Shown here: positions 25,741 to 34,502 of the stretch, piece after piece
Layout of the letters: each line of letters starts with the position of its first letter
Numbering within the stretch: position 1 is the first letter of the stretch
Source of the DNA: Candidatus Gottesmanbacteria bacterium RIFCSPHIGHO2_02_FULL_39_11
GTDB taxonomy: Bacteria; Patescibacteriota; Microgenomatia; 2-02-FULL-39-11
DNA length: 35,232 bases
Direction: 5' to 3'
NCBI GenBank assembly: GCA_001779195.1
Contig: MFJL01000044.1
Coordinates: 19,199 to 54,430 of the forward strand
Notes under the pieces: model-generated
Seen by the model: the letters and a program-made list of their open reading frames with translations, nothing else
The model's database searches: none
What the model was told of the DNA's origin: nothing
Made by a program: the position numbers and the translations under genes

Positions 25741-26832
25741 TTATATAAATCTTTTCTTCAAAAGATATCCGAGAGAGATGGCTGCCAATGTGCCAACAGA
25801 TACATCTGTAATAGTCGTCACACTATCTCCTGTATCTGCAAGAACAGTAGGTTCAGCTCCTCCGATTCCGTATCCGGTGATAGGTCCGGGATCAGATGAG
25901 AGTTCGCTTGTCGGATCAGAAGGCTGACAGTTATTCAGCGCGTAGACAATAAAGTAATATTTCACATTGGGTGCTAGATTTCCGACTTCATAATGAGTTA
26001 CATCCCCAGTTTGGGCCACTCCATAAATATAATTTCCGGTCTGCAAACCATATGAAATCATATAATTGTTTGCTCCCGGAACTTTTGTCCAGTCCAAAAC
26101 TGCAGTTGTTGAGTTTTTATATGAAACTGCAATTAAAGTTGGGGTTCCCGGCTTTAAATCCGGACAAATCGGTGCTCCCCTGTTTCCACCATCATTACTG
26201 GATGCTGAACTATCATCTGGTACATCAGTTGGCGTTGGGACTATTGTACCGGTTAGAGTAGGAGAAGGCGTTACACCTGAGCCTCCGCATGAAGTACCAT
26301 CCGTAGCCATTACTCCGTCTACATCATAACCATCCGCATCCGGGTCGGCAAAATTAGCCGGATGACTAATATCGGTAAGCCTTACATATCGTGCGCAGGA
26401 GACAGTCCGAGGCATTGCAACGTATCCGTCCTGAACTACTGTTCCTGCATAATGCCATATCAGGTTATCATCAGATAATTCTACTTGTACCCGTTCAAAG
26501 GGATATTCGGGATTAGTTGCTTCTACAAGCACCACACCATTACTTATAGGGTTATCAAACTGCAACACCATGGATCCGCCAAATCCTAAAGAATAAAAAT
26601 TACCTTCAGTCGTATCATTTTCAGCAACACCAAGTGCTGAGGAAGGATTGCTTCTTAACGGATAAAATGAAGATACGGGTTGCCCATTTAAAGTAAGTCC
26701 CTGATTGGTTGAAACCACACTATCTGCCCAGGGACCGGAACCATCAGGAGCAGCTGCTAAAACTGGCGGGGAGTTAACAAACATAAAAAAAGAGGTGAAT
26801 AATACAGCCAAACCAAAAATTATTTTTACCAT
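25741..26832 (-). CDS. Secreted cell-wall protein: discoidin-like region + FN3 + LAXTG sorting signal
   Basis: Signal peptide MVKIIFGLAVLFTSFFMFVNSPPVLAA; FN3-like VLDWTKVPGANNYMISYGLQTGNYIYGVAQTGD; C-term VLADTGDSVTTITDVSVGTLAAISLGYLLKKRFI (LADTG + hydrophobic + KKR). Confidence 0.82.
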   Translation of the reverse strand: MVKIIFGLAVLFTSFFMFVNSPPVLAAAPDGSGPWADSVVSTNQGLTLNGQPVSSFYPLRSNPSSALGVAENDTTEGNFYSLGFGGSMVLQFDNPISNGVVLVEATNPEYPFERVQVELSDDNLIWHYAGTVVQDGYVAMPRTVSCARYVRLTDISHPANFADPDADGYDVDGVMATDGTSCGGSGVTPSPTLTGTIVPTPTDVPDDSSASSNDGGNRGAPICPDLKPGTPTLIAVSYKNSTTAVLDWTKVPGANNYMISYGLQTGNYIYGVAQTGDVTHYEVGNLAPNVKYYFIVYALNNCQPSDPTSELSSDPGPITGYGIGGAEPTVLADTGDSVTTITDVSVGTLAAISLGYLLKKRFI

Positions 26833-26927
26833 AAAAAATTAAATTTAATACTATTTAATAATTAGGTTTTGCATTATAACATATTTATATAGGATTGCAA
26901 GTTCCGGGAAAGAATGCTAAAATATGA

Positions 26928-26933
26928 TATAAT
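26928..26933 (+). promoter_or_regulatory. -10 box TATAAT upstream of methyltransferase ATG 26948
   Basis: GATATAATTGGATACTCTGATTATGG. Confidence 0.4.
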
Positions 26934-26947
26934 TGGATACTCTGATT

Positions 26948-28201
26948 ATGGAAAAAAATATTCACTCCAATTTGCACTGCAGGCTGTGTGATTCTCCGAT
27001 TGATTCGATTGTTATCGATTTAGGCCTTTCTCCAATTGCCAACGATTTAATTGCCATTGAAGATGCATATAAAGGAGAGACTTTTTTTCCGTTAACTATG
27101 TATCTATGTAAAGATTGCCTTTTGGCACAGGTACCTACTTTTAAAAAAGAAGAGGAAATATTTACGGATCATTATCCCTACTTTTCATCTTTTTCTTCCT
27201 CGTGGCTTCTCCATGCCAAAACGTATGTTGAGATGATGATTAAAAGGTTCAATTTGAACAAAAATCACAAAATAATTGAAATAGCATCAAATGACGGATA
27301 TCTCCTCCAGTACTTCAAGGAGAAAAATTATGACATTCTGGGAATTGAGCCGACACGAAATACGGCAGAGGTTGCCGTAAAAAAAGGAATTCCTACCCGG
27401 ATAGAATTTTTTGGGAAAGATTTAGCATTAAAAATGAAAAAAGAAGGCATAACGGCAGATATAATGATTGCCAACAACGTAGCAGCACATGTACCCGATA
27501 TAAATGACTTCCTGTCCGGCTTTCCAATTCTTTTAAAAGAAGAAGGTATACTCACAATTGAAGTACAACACCTCTATGAGCTTTTGAAAAAAAATCAGTT
27601 TGATACTATTTATCATGAGCATTTTTATTACTGGTCACTTCACAGCATAAAAAAAGCGCTTGAAACTCACGGACTGAAAGTTTTTGATTTTGAATCTCTC
27701 ACGACACACGGAGGTTCCATGAGGATTTTTGCCTGTAAAAAAGATTCGCGTACTCATAAAGTATCTTCCAATGTAAATAGAATGCTTCAAATTGAAAAAG
27801 AATTCGGAATAACATCGGACAAAGGATATAGAAATATTTCTAAGTGTGCTCAAAAAATACGGGTAGATCTTTTAAATCTACTCTATAAGCTCAAAAAAGA
27901 AGGAAAAAGAATCGCGGCATATGGAGCGCCCGCAAAAGGAAATACCCTTCTAAACTTCTCCTCGATACGAAAAGATTTTATTGATTACACCGTTGATGCC
28001 AATCCCCACAAACAGAATCATCTTCTGCCGGGAACACGGATTCCTATTTTTAATCCTGATATAATTAAAAAAGATAAACCGAATTATGTTCTTATCCTTC
28101 CGTGGAATCTAAAAGATGAAATAACTGACGATCTTTCCTTTATAAGAGAATGGGGAGGCAGGTTTATTATTCCCGTTCCAAGTGTAGAAATTGTCTTATG
28201 A
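26948..28201 (+). CDS. Zinc-ribbon class I SAM methyltransferase, sugar C-methyltransferase-like (TylCIII/NovU type)
   Basis: CRLCDSPIDSIVIDLGLSPIANDLI...YLCKDCLLAQVP; IIEIASNDGYLLQYFKEKNYDILGIEPTRN; IANNVAAHVPDI; AAYGAPAKGNTLLNF. Confidence 0.88.
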   Translation: MEKNIHSNLHCRLCDSPIDSIVIDLGLSPIANDLIAIEDAYKGETFFPLTMYLCKDCLLAQVPTFKKEEEIFTDHYPYFSSFSSSWLLHAKTYVEMMIKRFNLNKNHKIIEIASNDGYLLQYFKEKNYDILGIEPTRNTAEVAVKKGIPTRIEFFGKDLALKMKKEGITADIMIANNVAAHVPDINDFLSGFPILLKEEGILTIEVQHLYELLKKNQFDTIYHEHFYYWSLHSIKKALETHGLKVFDFESLTTHGGSMRIFACKKDSRTHKVSSNVNRMLQIEKEFGITSDKGYRNISKCAQKIRVDLLNLLYKLKKEGKRIAAYGAPAKGNTLLNFSSIRKDFIDYTVDANPHKQNHLLPGTRIPIFNPDIIKKDKPNYVLILPWNLKDEITDDLSFIREWGGRFIIPVPSVEIVL

Positions 28202-28740
28202 AAATAATACCAACTAGTATTCGCGATGCATTTATTATAGAATCTGAACCCATTTCAGATGATAGAGGATTTTTTGCAAGCCTTTCAAACTCAAACGAAT
28301 TTAAAAAACAAAACCTCGAAACAGAGTATGATAGAATGGCAGTTTCTCAAAATAATAAGAAAGGTACATTAAGAGGCCTGCATTACCAGCTTCCTCCCAA
28401 GCAGGAAGTAAAGTTAATACGCTGCATTAAAGGAAAAATATATGACGTTATTGTTGATATAAGAAAGTCCTCTCCCTCATATAAAAAATATTTTGCGGTC
28501 GAGTTGACCCCTGAAAATTTGAAATCTCTTTATGCTCCGAAAGGAGTTGCTCATGCTTTTCTGACTCTTTCGGATAATACACAGGTACTCTATCAGATCA
28601 GTTCAGACTACCAACCGGATTTATACCGCGGAGTAAGATTTAATGATCCCGCGTTTGGAATTTTCTGGCCTATTGCACCCACCATTATCCATCCCAGAGA
28701 TGCCTCGTATCCTGACTTTACGGATAAAGACGCAGTGTAA
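28198..28740 (+). CDS. rfbC: dTDP-4-dehydrorhamnose 3,5-epimerase-like (RfbC family) protein
   Basis: DDRGFFASLSNSNEF, KKGTLRGLHYQLPPKQEVKLIRCIKGKIYDVIVDIRKSSPSYKKYFAVELT, LYAPKGVAHAFLTLSDNTQVLYQISSDYQPD. ATG 28198 overlaps the upstream stop (ATGA). Confidence 0.92.
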   Translation: MKIIPTSIRDAFIIESEPISDDRGFFASLSNSNEFKKQNLETEYDRMAVSQNNKKGTLRGLHYQLPPKQEVKLIRCIKGKIYDVIVDIRKSSPSYKKYFAVELTPENLKSLYAPKGVAHAFLTLSDNTQVLYQISSDYQPDLYRGVRFNDPAFGIFWPIAPTIIHPRDASYPDFTDKDAV

Positions 28741-28743
28741 TAT

Positions 28744-30012
28744 ATGATTTCAAAAAATATCGGCGCTTCGATATACGGTCTTATCTCTTCTCTATATCCA
28801 ATTAACCGGTCATTAACCGGACCGGGAGTTACCCAGACTCTTGAAATTCTTAAAAAACATATACCTATCTATATACATTCAATACCAACGGGTAACAAAG
28901 TTTTAGATTGGACTGTTCCTCAGGAGTGGACAATAACGGATGCGTGGATCAAAAATTCAAAAGGAGAAAAAGTTGTTGATTTCAAGGAAAATAATCTTCA
29001 TATCGTGGGATATTCAACTCCATTTAATGGAAAATTATCACTTACCCAGCTTAAAAAACGTCTGCATACCCTGCCTGAGAAACCGGATTGGATTCCTTAT
29101 AAAACTTCTTATTATAAGAAAACATGGGGATTTTGCTTAACTCAAAAAGTCTACGATAGGTTAACTGAAGATATATACGAAGTTTGCATTGATTCGACTC
29201 TCACAAAAGGATCGTTAAAATATGCAGAATTAATCATTCCAGGTGAAAGTGAAAAGGAAATTATCATCTCCTCTCATATCTGTCATCCCTCCCTTGCTAA
29301 TGATAATTTATCATCCGTTGCGGTATCTGTTTTTCTGGCTAAATATCTTTTGAAGAGGAAAAATAAATATACTTACCGGTTTATTTTTGCCCCGGGAACC
29401 ATAGGAGCAATCGTGTGGCTTAATAAAAATCAGAAAGAGATAAAAAACATTTTGGGAGGAATCGTGCTTGCCGGAATTGGAGATAAAGGAGCCCCTACGT
29501 ACAAAAAAACTCTCTCTGGCAACTCTGTTATTGATTATGCATTTGAAAAAGTTCTGAGTGAAAGAAATAAGAAACATTCCATTATTAATTATTTCCCCTA
29601 CGGGTATGATGAGAGACAGTACAATAGTCCCGGATTTAATTTGCCTGTCGGGTGTTTTATGAGAACACCCTGGGGAGAGTATCCGGAGTATCATACAAGC
29701 GCCGATAACCTGAAGTTTATATCACAAGCTAGTCTTGAAGATTCTTATGCTATAATCCTCGATGCCTTAGAGGAATTTGATACCCAGATCTTTTATAAAA
29801 ATATGCATCCTTTTGCCGAACCCCTGCTTTCCCGGCATGGATACTATGAATCCATTCCTTCATCTTTACATATGGCATGTCTCTGGACACTGGCCTTATC
29901 TGAGGGACGTACCCCTCTTTCTCTTGTCAGCTTGCGCTCGGGAATAGAAATAGAGAAGATTGAAAAATCAGCACAGCTTCTGGAAAAAATTTACTTGCTT
30001 AAAAAATGTTAA
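28744..30012 (+). CDS. DUF4910 (M28-like aminopeptidase fold) domain protein
   Basis: SSLYPINRSLTGPGVTQTLEIL, IPTGNKVLDWTVPQEWTITDAWI, IIISSHICHPSLANDNLSSVAVSVFLAKYL, YDERQYNSPGFNLPVGCFMRTPWGEYPEYHTSADNL. Confidence 0.85.
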   Translation: MISKNIGASIYGLISSLYPINRSLTGPGVTQTLEILKKHIPIYIHSIPTGNKVLDWTVPQEWTITDAWIKNSKGEKVVDFKENNLHIVGYSTPFNGKLSLTQLKKRLHTLPEKPDWIPYKTSYYKKTWGFCLTQKVYDRLTEDIYEVCIDSTLTKGSLKYAELIIPGESEKEIIISSHICHPSLANDNLSSVAVSVFLAKYLLKRKNKYTYRFIFAPGTIGAIVWLNKNQKEIKNILGGIVLAGIGDKGAPTYKKTLSGNSVIDYAFEKVLSERNKKHSIINYFPYGYDERQYNSPGFNLPVGCFMRTPWGEYPEYHTSADNLKFISQASLEDSYAIILDALEEFDTQIFYKNMHPFAEPLLSRHGYYESIPSSLHMACLWTLALSEGRTPLSLVSLRSGIEIEKIEKSAQLLEKIYLLKKC

Positions 30013-30740
30013 CCGAACAAATAATAGTCATCACAGGCGCGTATGGAGGAGTAGGAGAAGCAATCGCAAAAGATTTAGCTTCCCGGGGAGCAAATCTGTG
30101 TCTTACCGGAAAAGATGGGAACAAACTTGAGAGGTTGAAACTTAGCATATTACAAAAAAGAAAAAATACTTATCCTCATCAACATATTGAATGCTATCCA
30201 GCGGATTTGAAGGAACCACCCTGCATTGACGCGATGGCAAAAGAACTTACAGCCGTTCATCCGAAAATTCATGCTCTTATCCATACGGCAGGAATAATTT
30301 TCAGTGACGTTCAGATCGCTGCCTCTCCTCAACTGGAAAAGGAACAGCTTCAAATAAATACGGAAGCTCCTTCCCATTTAACCCAACTTTTGCTTCCTTC
30401 TTTGGCAGACTGTCAAAGTATTATTATTTTTATCAACTCATCTGCGGGCATACGCGAAAAAGAGGGTTTTGGGAAATACAGCAAGTCAAAATCACAATTG
30501 AAACAGGATGCGGACGATCTAAGAAAAACGATTAATCCCCGGGGAATCCGAGTAACAAGCGTATATTTAGGAAGAACCGCGACCCCCATGCAGAAAAGGC
30601 TACATAGAGAATCGAATCAGCCTTACCACCCGGAAAACCTCATTCAGCCTGATGATATAGCTCATCTTATTACCTTACTTCTTACACTTCCCAAAACGTC
30701 TGAGGTGACTGATATTCATGTCCGGCCGACCAAGAAATAA
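30006..30740 (+). CDS. SDR family NAD(P)-dependent oxidoreductase
   Basis: IIVITGAYGGVGEAIAKDLASRGANLCLTGKD; FINSSAGIREKEGFGKYSKSKSQLKQ (YxxxK). Confidence 0.9.
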   Translation: MLTEQIIVITGAYGGVGEAIAKDLASRGANLCLTGKDGNKLERLKLSILQKRKNTYPHQHIECYPADLKEPPCIDAMAKELTAVHPKIHALIHTAGIIFSDVQIAASPQLEKEQLQINTEAPSHLTQLLLPSLADCQSIIIFINSSAGIREKEGFGKYSKSKSQLKQDADDLRKTINPRGIRVTSVYLGRTATPMQKRLHRESNQPYHPENLIQPDDIAHLITLLLTLPKTSEVTDIHVRPTKK

Positions 30741-30851
30741 GTATAATTTAAGTTCACTTCTATTTCGTATTTTGAGTTCTACACTTTATGAGTTATAATA
30801 AGCCGTTATAGATAAGTTATAGGTTTATTACTATTACAAACATATAAACGG

Positions 30852-30857
30852 TATAAT
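30852..30857 (+). promoter_or_regulatory. -10 box TATAAT 12 nt before ATG 30864 (leaderless configuration)
   Basis: CGGTATAATTAATTTATGATC. Confidence 0.5.
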
Positions 30858-30863
30858 TAATTT

Positions 30864-31805
30864 ATGATCTTAAAAAAGAACGGTCGAAAACTAAATATAA
30901 TCGCGGGTATCCCTGCAATGAATAATATTTCTTTTACTATCGGGATTCCTACTCGAAATCCTGATAAATTTTTGGTACATGCTACTGAGTCTGTTTCCAA
31001 AAGTACTCATCTAGATAAAGCAAGAATACTGGTTGTTTCAGATACTAGAAGTCCTGTTAAGCCTCATATCTTGAACTCTCTTAAAAAAAATGGAGCTGAG
31101 GTTATTTTCATCCCGGGAAATCACACTCAGACTGAGAAAATGAATATTATTTTTAAAAAAATTAATTCTGAAGTATTAATTCTCACCCAAGATGATGTTC
31201 AGTTCTCACCTGACGCTCTTTTTAAGATTCTTAGTATATTTAAAAAATCTCCCGAGATAACTATGGTTGGCGCAGATATTCTTCCCTTTCCAAAAGTTTC
31301 TTTGTTAAATAAAATCCTTGAAGTAGGACTTAGAATTGTCAGATATGTCGGGACTGAATTTAACAATGGAGATAATTACCTGATGGCAAACGGAAGATGT
31401 ATTGCTTTAAGAAAGAATATTTTTAAAAAAATAGAATTTCCAAACAATCTTATTAATGGAGACGCATACCTCTATTTTCAAAACAAAAAATTAGGAGGTA
31501 AATTCAAATTTGCAAAAGACGCTGTAGTGTACAATCAAACCCCTCATGTGTTATCCAAACAAATTAGCCAGAGCGAAAGGTTTCTTTTTTCCAAAAAAGA
31601 GCTTTCCAATTATTTTGACGAAATTAGGTCAGAGTATAAAATCCCGTACCTCCTTTTTGTAAGAGCACTCGTATCAGAATTTATAAGAACCCCGGTATAC
31701 TGTATACTTTATCTTCTTTTTAGGTGTATAAGTTACATCAAATACCATTTTTTCCCCAATAATCTTACTCCTTTTTGGAACAATACTTACTCAGGTAGTA
31801 AATAA
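30864..31805 (+). CDS. Glycosyltransferase family 2-like protein
   Basis: ISFTIGIPTRNPDKFLVHATESVSKSTHLDKARILVVSDT; VLILTQDDVQFSPDALFKIL. Alternative start at ATG 30918, but the -10 position favours 30864. Confidence 0.8.
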   Translation: MILKKNGRKLNIIAGIPAMNNISFTIGIPTRNPDKFLVHATESVSKSTHLDKARILVVSDTRSPVKPHILNSLKKNGAEVIFIPGNHTQTEKMNIIFKKINSEVLILTQDDVQFSPDALFKILSIFKKSPEITMVGADILPFPKVSLLNKILEVGLRIVRYVGTEFNNGDNYLMANGRCIALRKNIFKKIEFPNNLINGDAYLYFQNKKLGGKFKFAKDAVVYNQTPHVLSKQISQSERFLFSKKELSNYFDEIRSEYKIPYLLFVRALVSEFIRTPVYCILYLLFRCISYIKYHFFPNNLTPFWNNTYSGSK

Positions 31806-31891
31806 AACACAATTTATCTTATGCAATTTTAAAAAATCACTGTATTTTTTATAACAATTACTATAAGCTTTATGATACAATTATATACCTT

Positions 31892-32668
31892 ATGAAAACA
31901 GTAATTCTGGCAGGGGGATTTGGGACACGGTTATCAGAAGAGACAGGCGTTCGTCCCAAACCCATGGTTGAGATAGGCGGGAGGCCAATTCTCTGGCATA
32001 TCATGAAAACTTATTCCCATTATGGAATTAATGATTTTATAGTATGTCTCGGATATAAGGGCCATATGATTACGGACTATTTTTCCCAATATTTTTTGCA
32101 GAATGCAGATGTGATGTTTGATCTAAGGAAAAACAGTGTAGAAATTCTTCAAAACAGATCAGAACCCTGGAAGATAACTCTGGTTGATACCGGAGAAGAT
32201 ACGATGACCGGAGGACGGTTAAAGAGAGTGTCAAGACATGTAGAGGGTGAACCGTTTTGCCTCACATATGGAGACGGACTGACGGATCTTAATATCAAAA
32301 CTCTCATTTCATTTCATAAATCACAAAAGACACTCGCAACTCTTACTGCTGTCCAGCCTCCCGGAAGATTCGGGGCATTTACTTTACCTGAAAAGAATTC
32401 AAAAGTTTCCCATTTTCAGGAAAAACCAAAAGGAGACGGTGCATGGATAAACGGAGGATATTTTGTTCTGGAGCCGGGAATTTTTGACTATATTGAGGGA
32501 GATAAAACTATTTGGGAACAGGATTCTCTCAAAAAACTTGCTCAGGATGGACAGTTGAGCGCCTATAAACACACGGGGTACTGGCAAAATATGGATACAC
32601 TTCGGGACAAGATTGTTTTGGATACATTGTGGAATGAAAAAAAAGCTCCGTGGAAGGTGTGGAAATAA
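31892..32668 (+). CDS. rfbF: Glucose-1-phosphate cytidylyltransferase
   Basis: MKTVILAGGFGTRLSEETGVRPKPMVEIGGRPILWHIMKTYSHYGINDFIVCLGYKG; LTYGDGLTDLNI; GAWINGGYFVLEPGIFDYI; YKHTGYWQNMDTLRDK. Confidence 0.96.
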   Translation: MKTVILAGGFGTRLSEETGVRPKPMVEIGGRPILWHIMKTYSHYGINDFIVCLGYKGHMITDYFSQYFLQNADVMFDLRKNSVEILQNRSEPWKITLVDTGEDTMTGGRLKRVSRHVEGEPFCLTYGDGLTDLNIKTLISFHKSQKTLATLTAVQPPGRFGAFTLPEKNSKVSHFQEKPKGDGAWINGGYFVLEPGIFDYIEGDKTIWEQDSLKKLAQDGQLSAYKHTGYWQNMDTLRDKIVLDTLWNEKKAPWKVWK

Positions 32669-32669
32669 C

Positions 32670-33692
32670 ATGAAAATTTTATTAACCGGAAATGAAGGAT
32701 ATATCGGAGCCATTCTTTCTGACGCGCTGTTAAACGAAGGGTTTGACGCGGTCGGTTACGACACAGGATTTTATAACCGGGGTTCCCTCTACACAGGACC
32801 TAAAAAGTTAAAAAGAACCATACGAAAAGACATAAGAGATATTGAAGAAAAAGACATGGAAGGAATTGATACGGTCATTCACCTGGCTGAACTTTCCAAT
32901 GATCCCTTAGGACAAAATAATCCTGAGTTAACTTATTTAATTAATCACGAAGGAACAAAAAAATTAATAGACGTCTGCAAAAAATCCGGAGTGAGCCGTT
33001 TTATATATTTTTCATCCTGCAGTGTATACGGGGCAAATGATGAGTATGTAGATGAAGACTCAGAAACACACCCGCTGACCATGTATGCTAAATGCAAAGT
33101 TCTAAATGAAAATTATTTACTCAAAAACTCAGACTCGCACTTTTCACCGATTATCTTCCGCAACGCAACCGTTTATGGTGCCAGTCCGAGGATGCGGTTT
33201 GATCTTGCCGTAAATAATTTGGCAGGAGTGGCATTCACGACACATGAAATAAAAATGGAGTCTGATGGGACTGCCTGGAGACCGTTTGTACATATACAGG
33301 ATGTTTCCCGGGCTGTAATTGCGGCTCTTAAAACTCCCAGTGAAATAACCCATAACCAAATAATTAATATAGGAAGCAAAAAGGGAAATTACCAGATCAA
33401 ATCAATCGCAGAAATAATCTCTGAGGTTTTTCCTAAGTGCCGCATCACCAAAAATTTAGCACAAGTTGATAAACGAAATTATAAAGTACATTTTGAAAAG
33501 GCGGAAAAGCTTCTTACAAGATTTTCATGTTCCTGGACCTTAGAAAAAGGCATTATTGAGCTTTTTGATAGGTTTAATACCATACATCTGACTAAAACAG
33601 ATTTTTATTCAAGTTCTTACACGCGTCTTGCAGAAATTTCACATCTGAAGAAAGAAGGAAAATTAGATAACACATTATTTTGGAGGAATTAA
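32670..33692 (+). CDS. NAD-dependent epimerase/dehydratase (extended SDR)
   Basis: MKILLTGNEGYIGAILSDALLNEGFDAVGYD; FIYFSSCSVYGANDEYVDEDSETHPLTMYAKCKVLNE (YxxxK). Start at 32670 avoids overlap with rfbF. Confidence 0.9.
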   Translation: MKILLTGNEGYIGAILSDALLNEGFDAVGYDTGFYNRGSLYTGPKKLKRTIRKDIRDIEEKDMEGIDTVIHLAELSNDPLGQNNPELTYLINHEGTKKLIDVCKKSGVSRFIYFSSCSVYGANDEYVDEDSETHPLTMYAKCKVLNENYLLKNSDSHFSPIIFRNATVYGASPRMRFDLAVNNLAGVAFTTHEIKMESDGTAWRPFVHIQDVSRAVIAALKTPSEITHNQIINIGSKKGNYQIKSIAEIISEVFPKCRITKNLAQVDKRNYKVHFEKAEKLLTRFSCSWTLEKGIIELFDRFNTIHLTKTDFYSSSYTRLAEISHLKKEGKLDNTLFWRN

Positions 33693-34501
33693 TGCCTACT
33701 AAACTTCAGCACTTTTTAATTAATGTCAGACACCTGTCTCAAATGATTCTTTCGGGATCTGTTTTTTCCACTATCATAAATTGGCCTGATTTTATACGTG
33801 AGTATTTTTATATGTCCCCCGGAAAAAAAGTTACCATAGTATTAAAAGACGGTACTAAATTTAAATTAAGAGCAAATTCGACAGACAAATGGTCCATACA
33901 TGAGATCATTCTCAGAGATGATTATAACATCACCAGACTTACCGAACAGAAACCTGTCATTTTAGACTTGGGCGCGGCCGAGGGTGTTTTTACGGTATAT
34001 GCTCTTAAGAAATATCCTAACGGACGAGTAATTGCGCTTGAGCCGACTAAAGAAAATTATAATCTTTTAAAAGAAAACGTCTCTCTTAACAGACTTGATG
34101 ATCGTGTCACAACATTACCGTATGCTTGTAGTTCTGAAAGCGGCTTTTCCCTTTTATATCTTAGTGTTGATAAAAGAGCACATTCTCTAATGGGATCCTT
34201 TTCCCAAGAAACAGTGACGATTCATACTATTTCTCTTCCTGATTTGTTTGCAAAATACCACCTGACATATTGCGACTTTATGAAAATCGATATCGAAGGA
34301 AGTGAATATGATATTTTTTATCACTTGCCATTTCCTTTTTTCAAAAAAATAAAACGAATCAGTATGGAATGCCACAATCTGGATAAGGACCAAAAAAATG
34401 GTGCTTTTCTTACACAATTCTTAAAAAAACAGGGATATTCCGTAGAGTATCATGAATCATTAGACGGATCCGTCGGGCAGCTCTTTGCACACCATTTCTG
34501 A
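33692..34501 (+). CDS. FkbM family methyltransferase
   Basis: VILDLGAAEGVFTVYALKKYPNGRVIALEPTKENYNLLKENVSLN; FMKIDIEGSEYDIFYHLP. TAATG overlap and TGGAGG SD. Confidence 0.93.
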   Translation: MPTKLQHFLINVRHLSQMILSGSVFSTIINWPDFIREYFYMSPGKKVTIVLKDGTKFKLRANSTDKWSIHEIILRDDYNITRLTEQKPVILDLGAAEGVFTVYALKKYPNGRVIALEPTKENYNLLKENVSLNRLDDRVTTLPYACSSESGFSLLYLSVDKRAHSLMGSFSQETVTIHTISLPDLFAKYHLTYCDFMKIDIEGSEYDIFYHLPFPFFKKIKRISMECHNLDKDQKNGAFLTQFLKKQGYSVEYHESLDGSVGQLFAHHF

Positions 34502-34502
34502 T

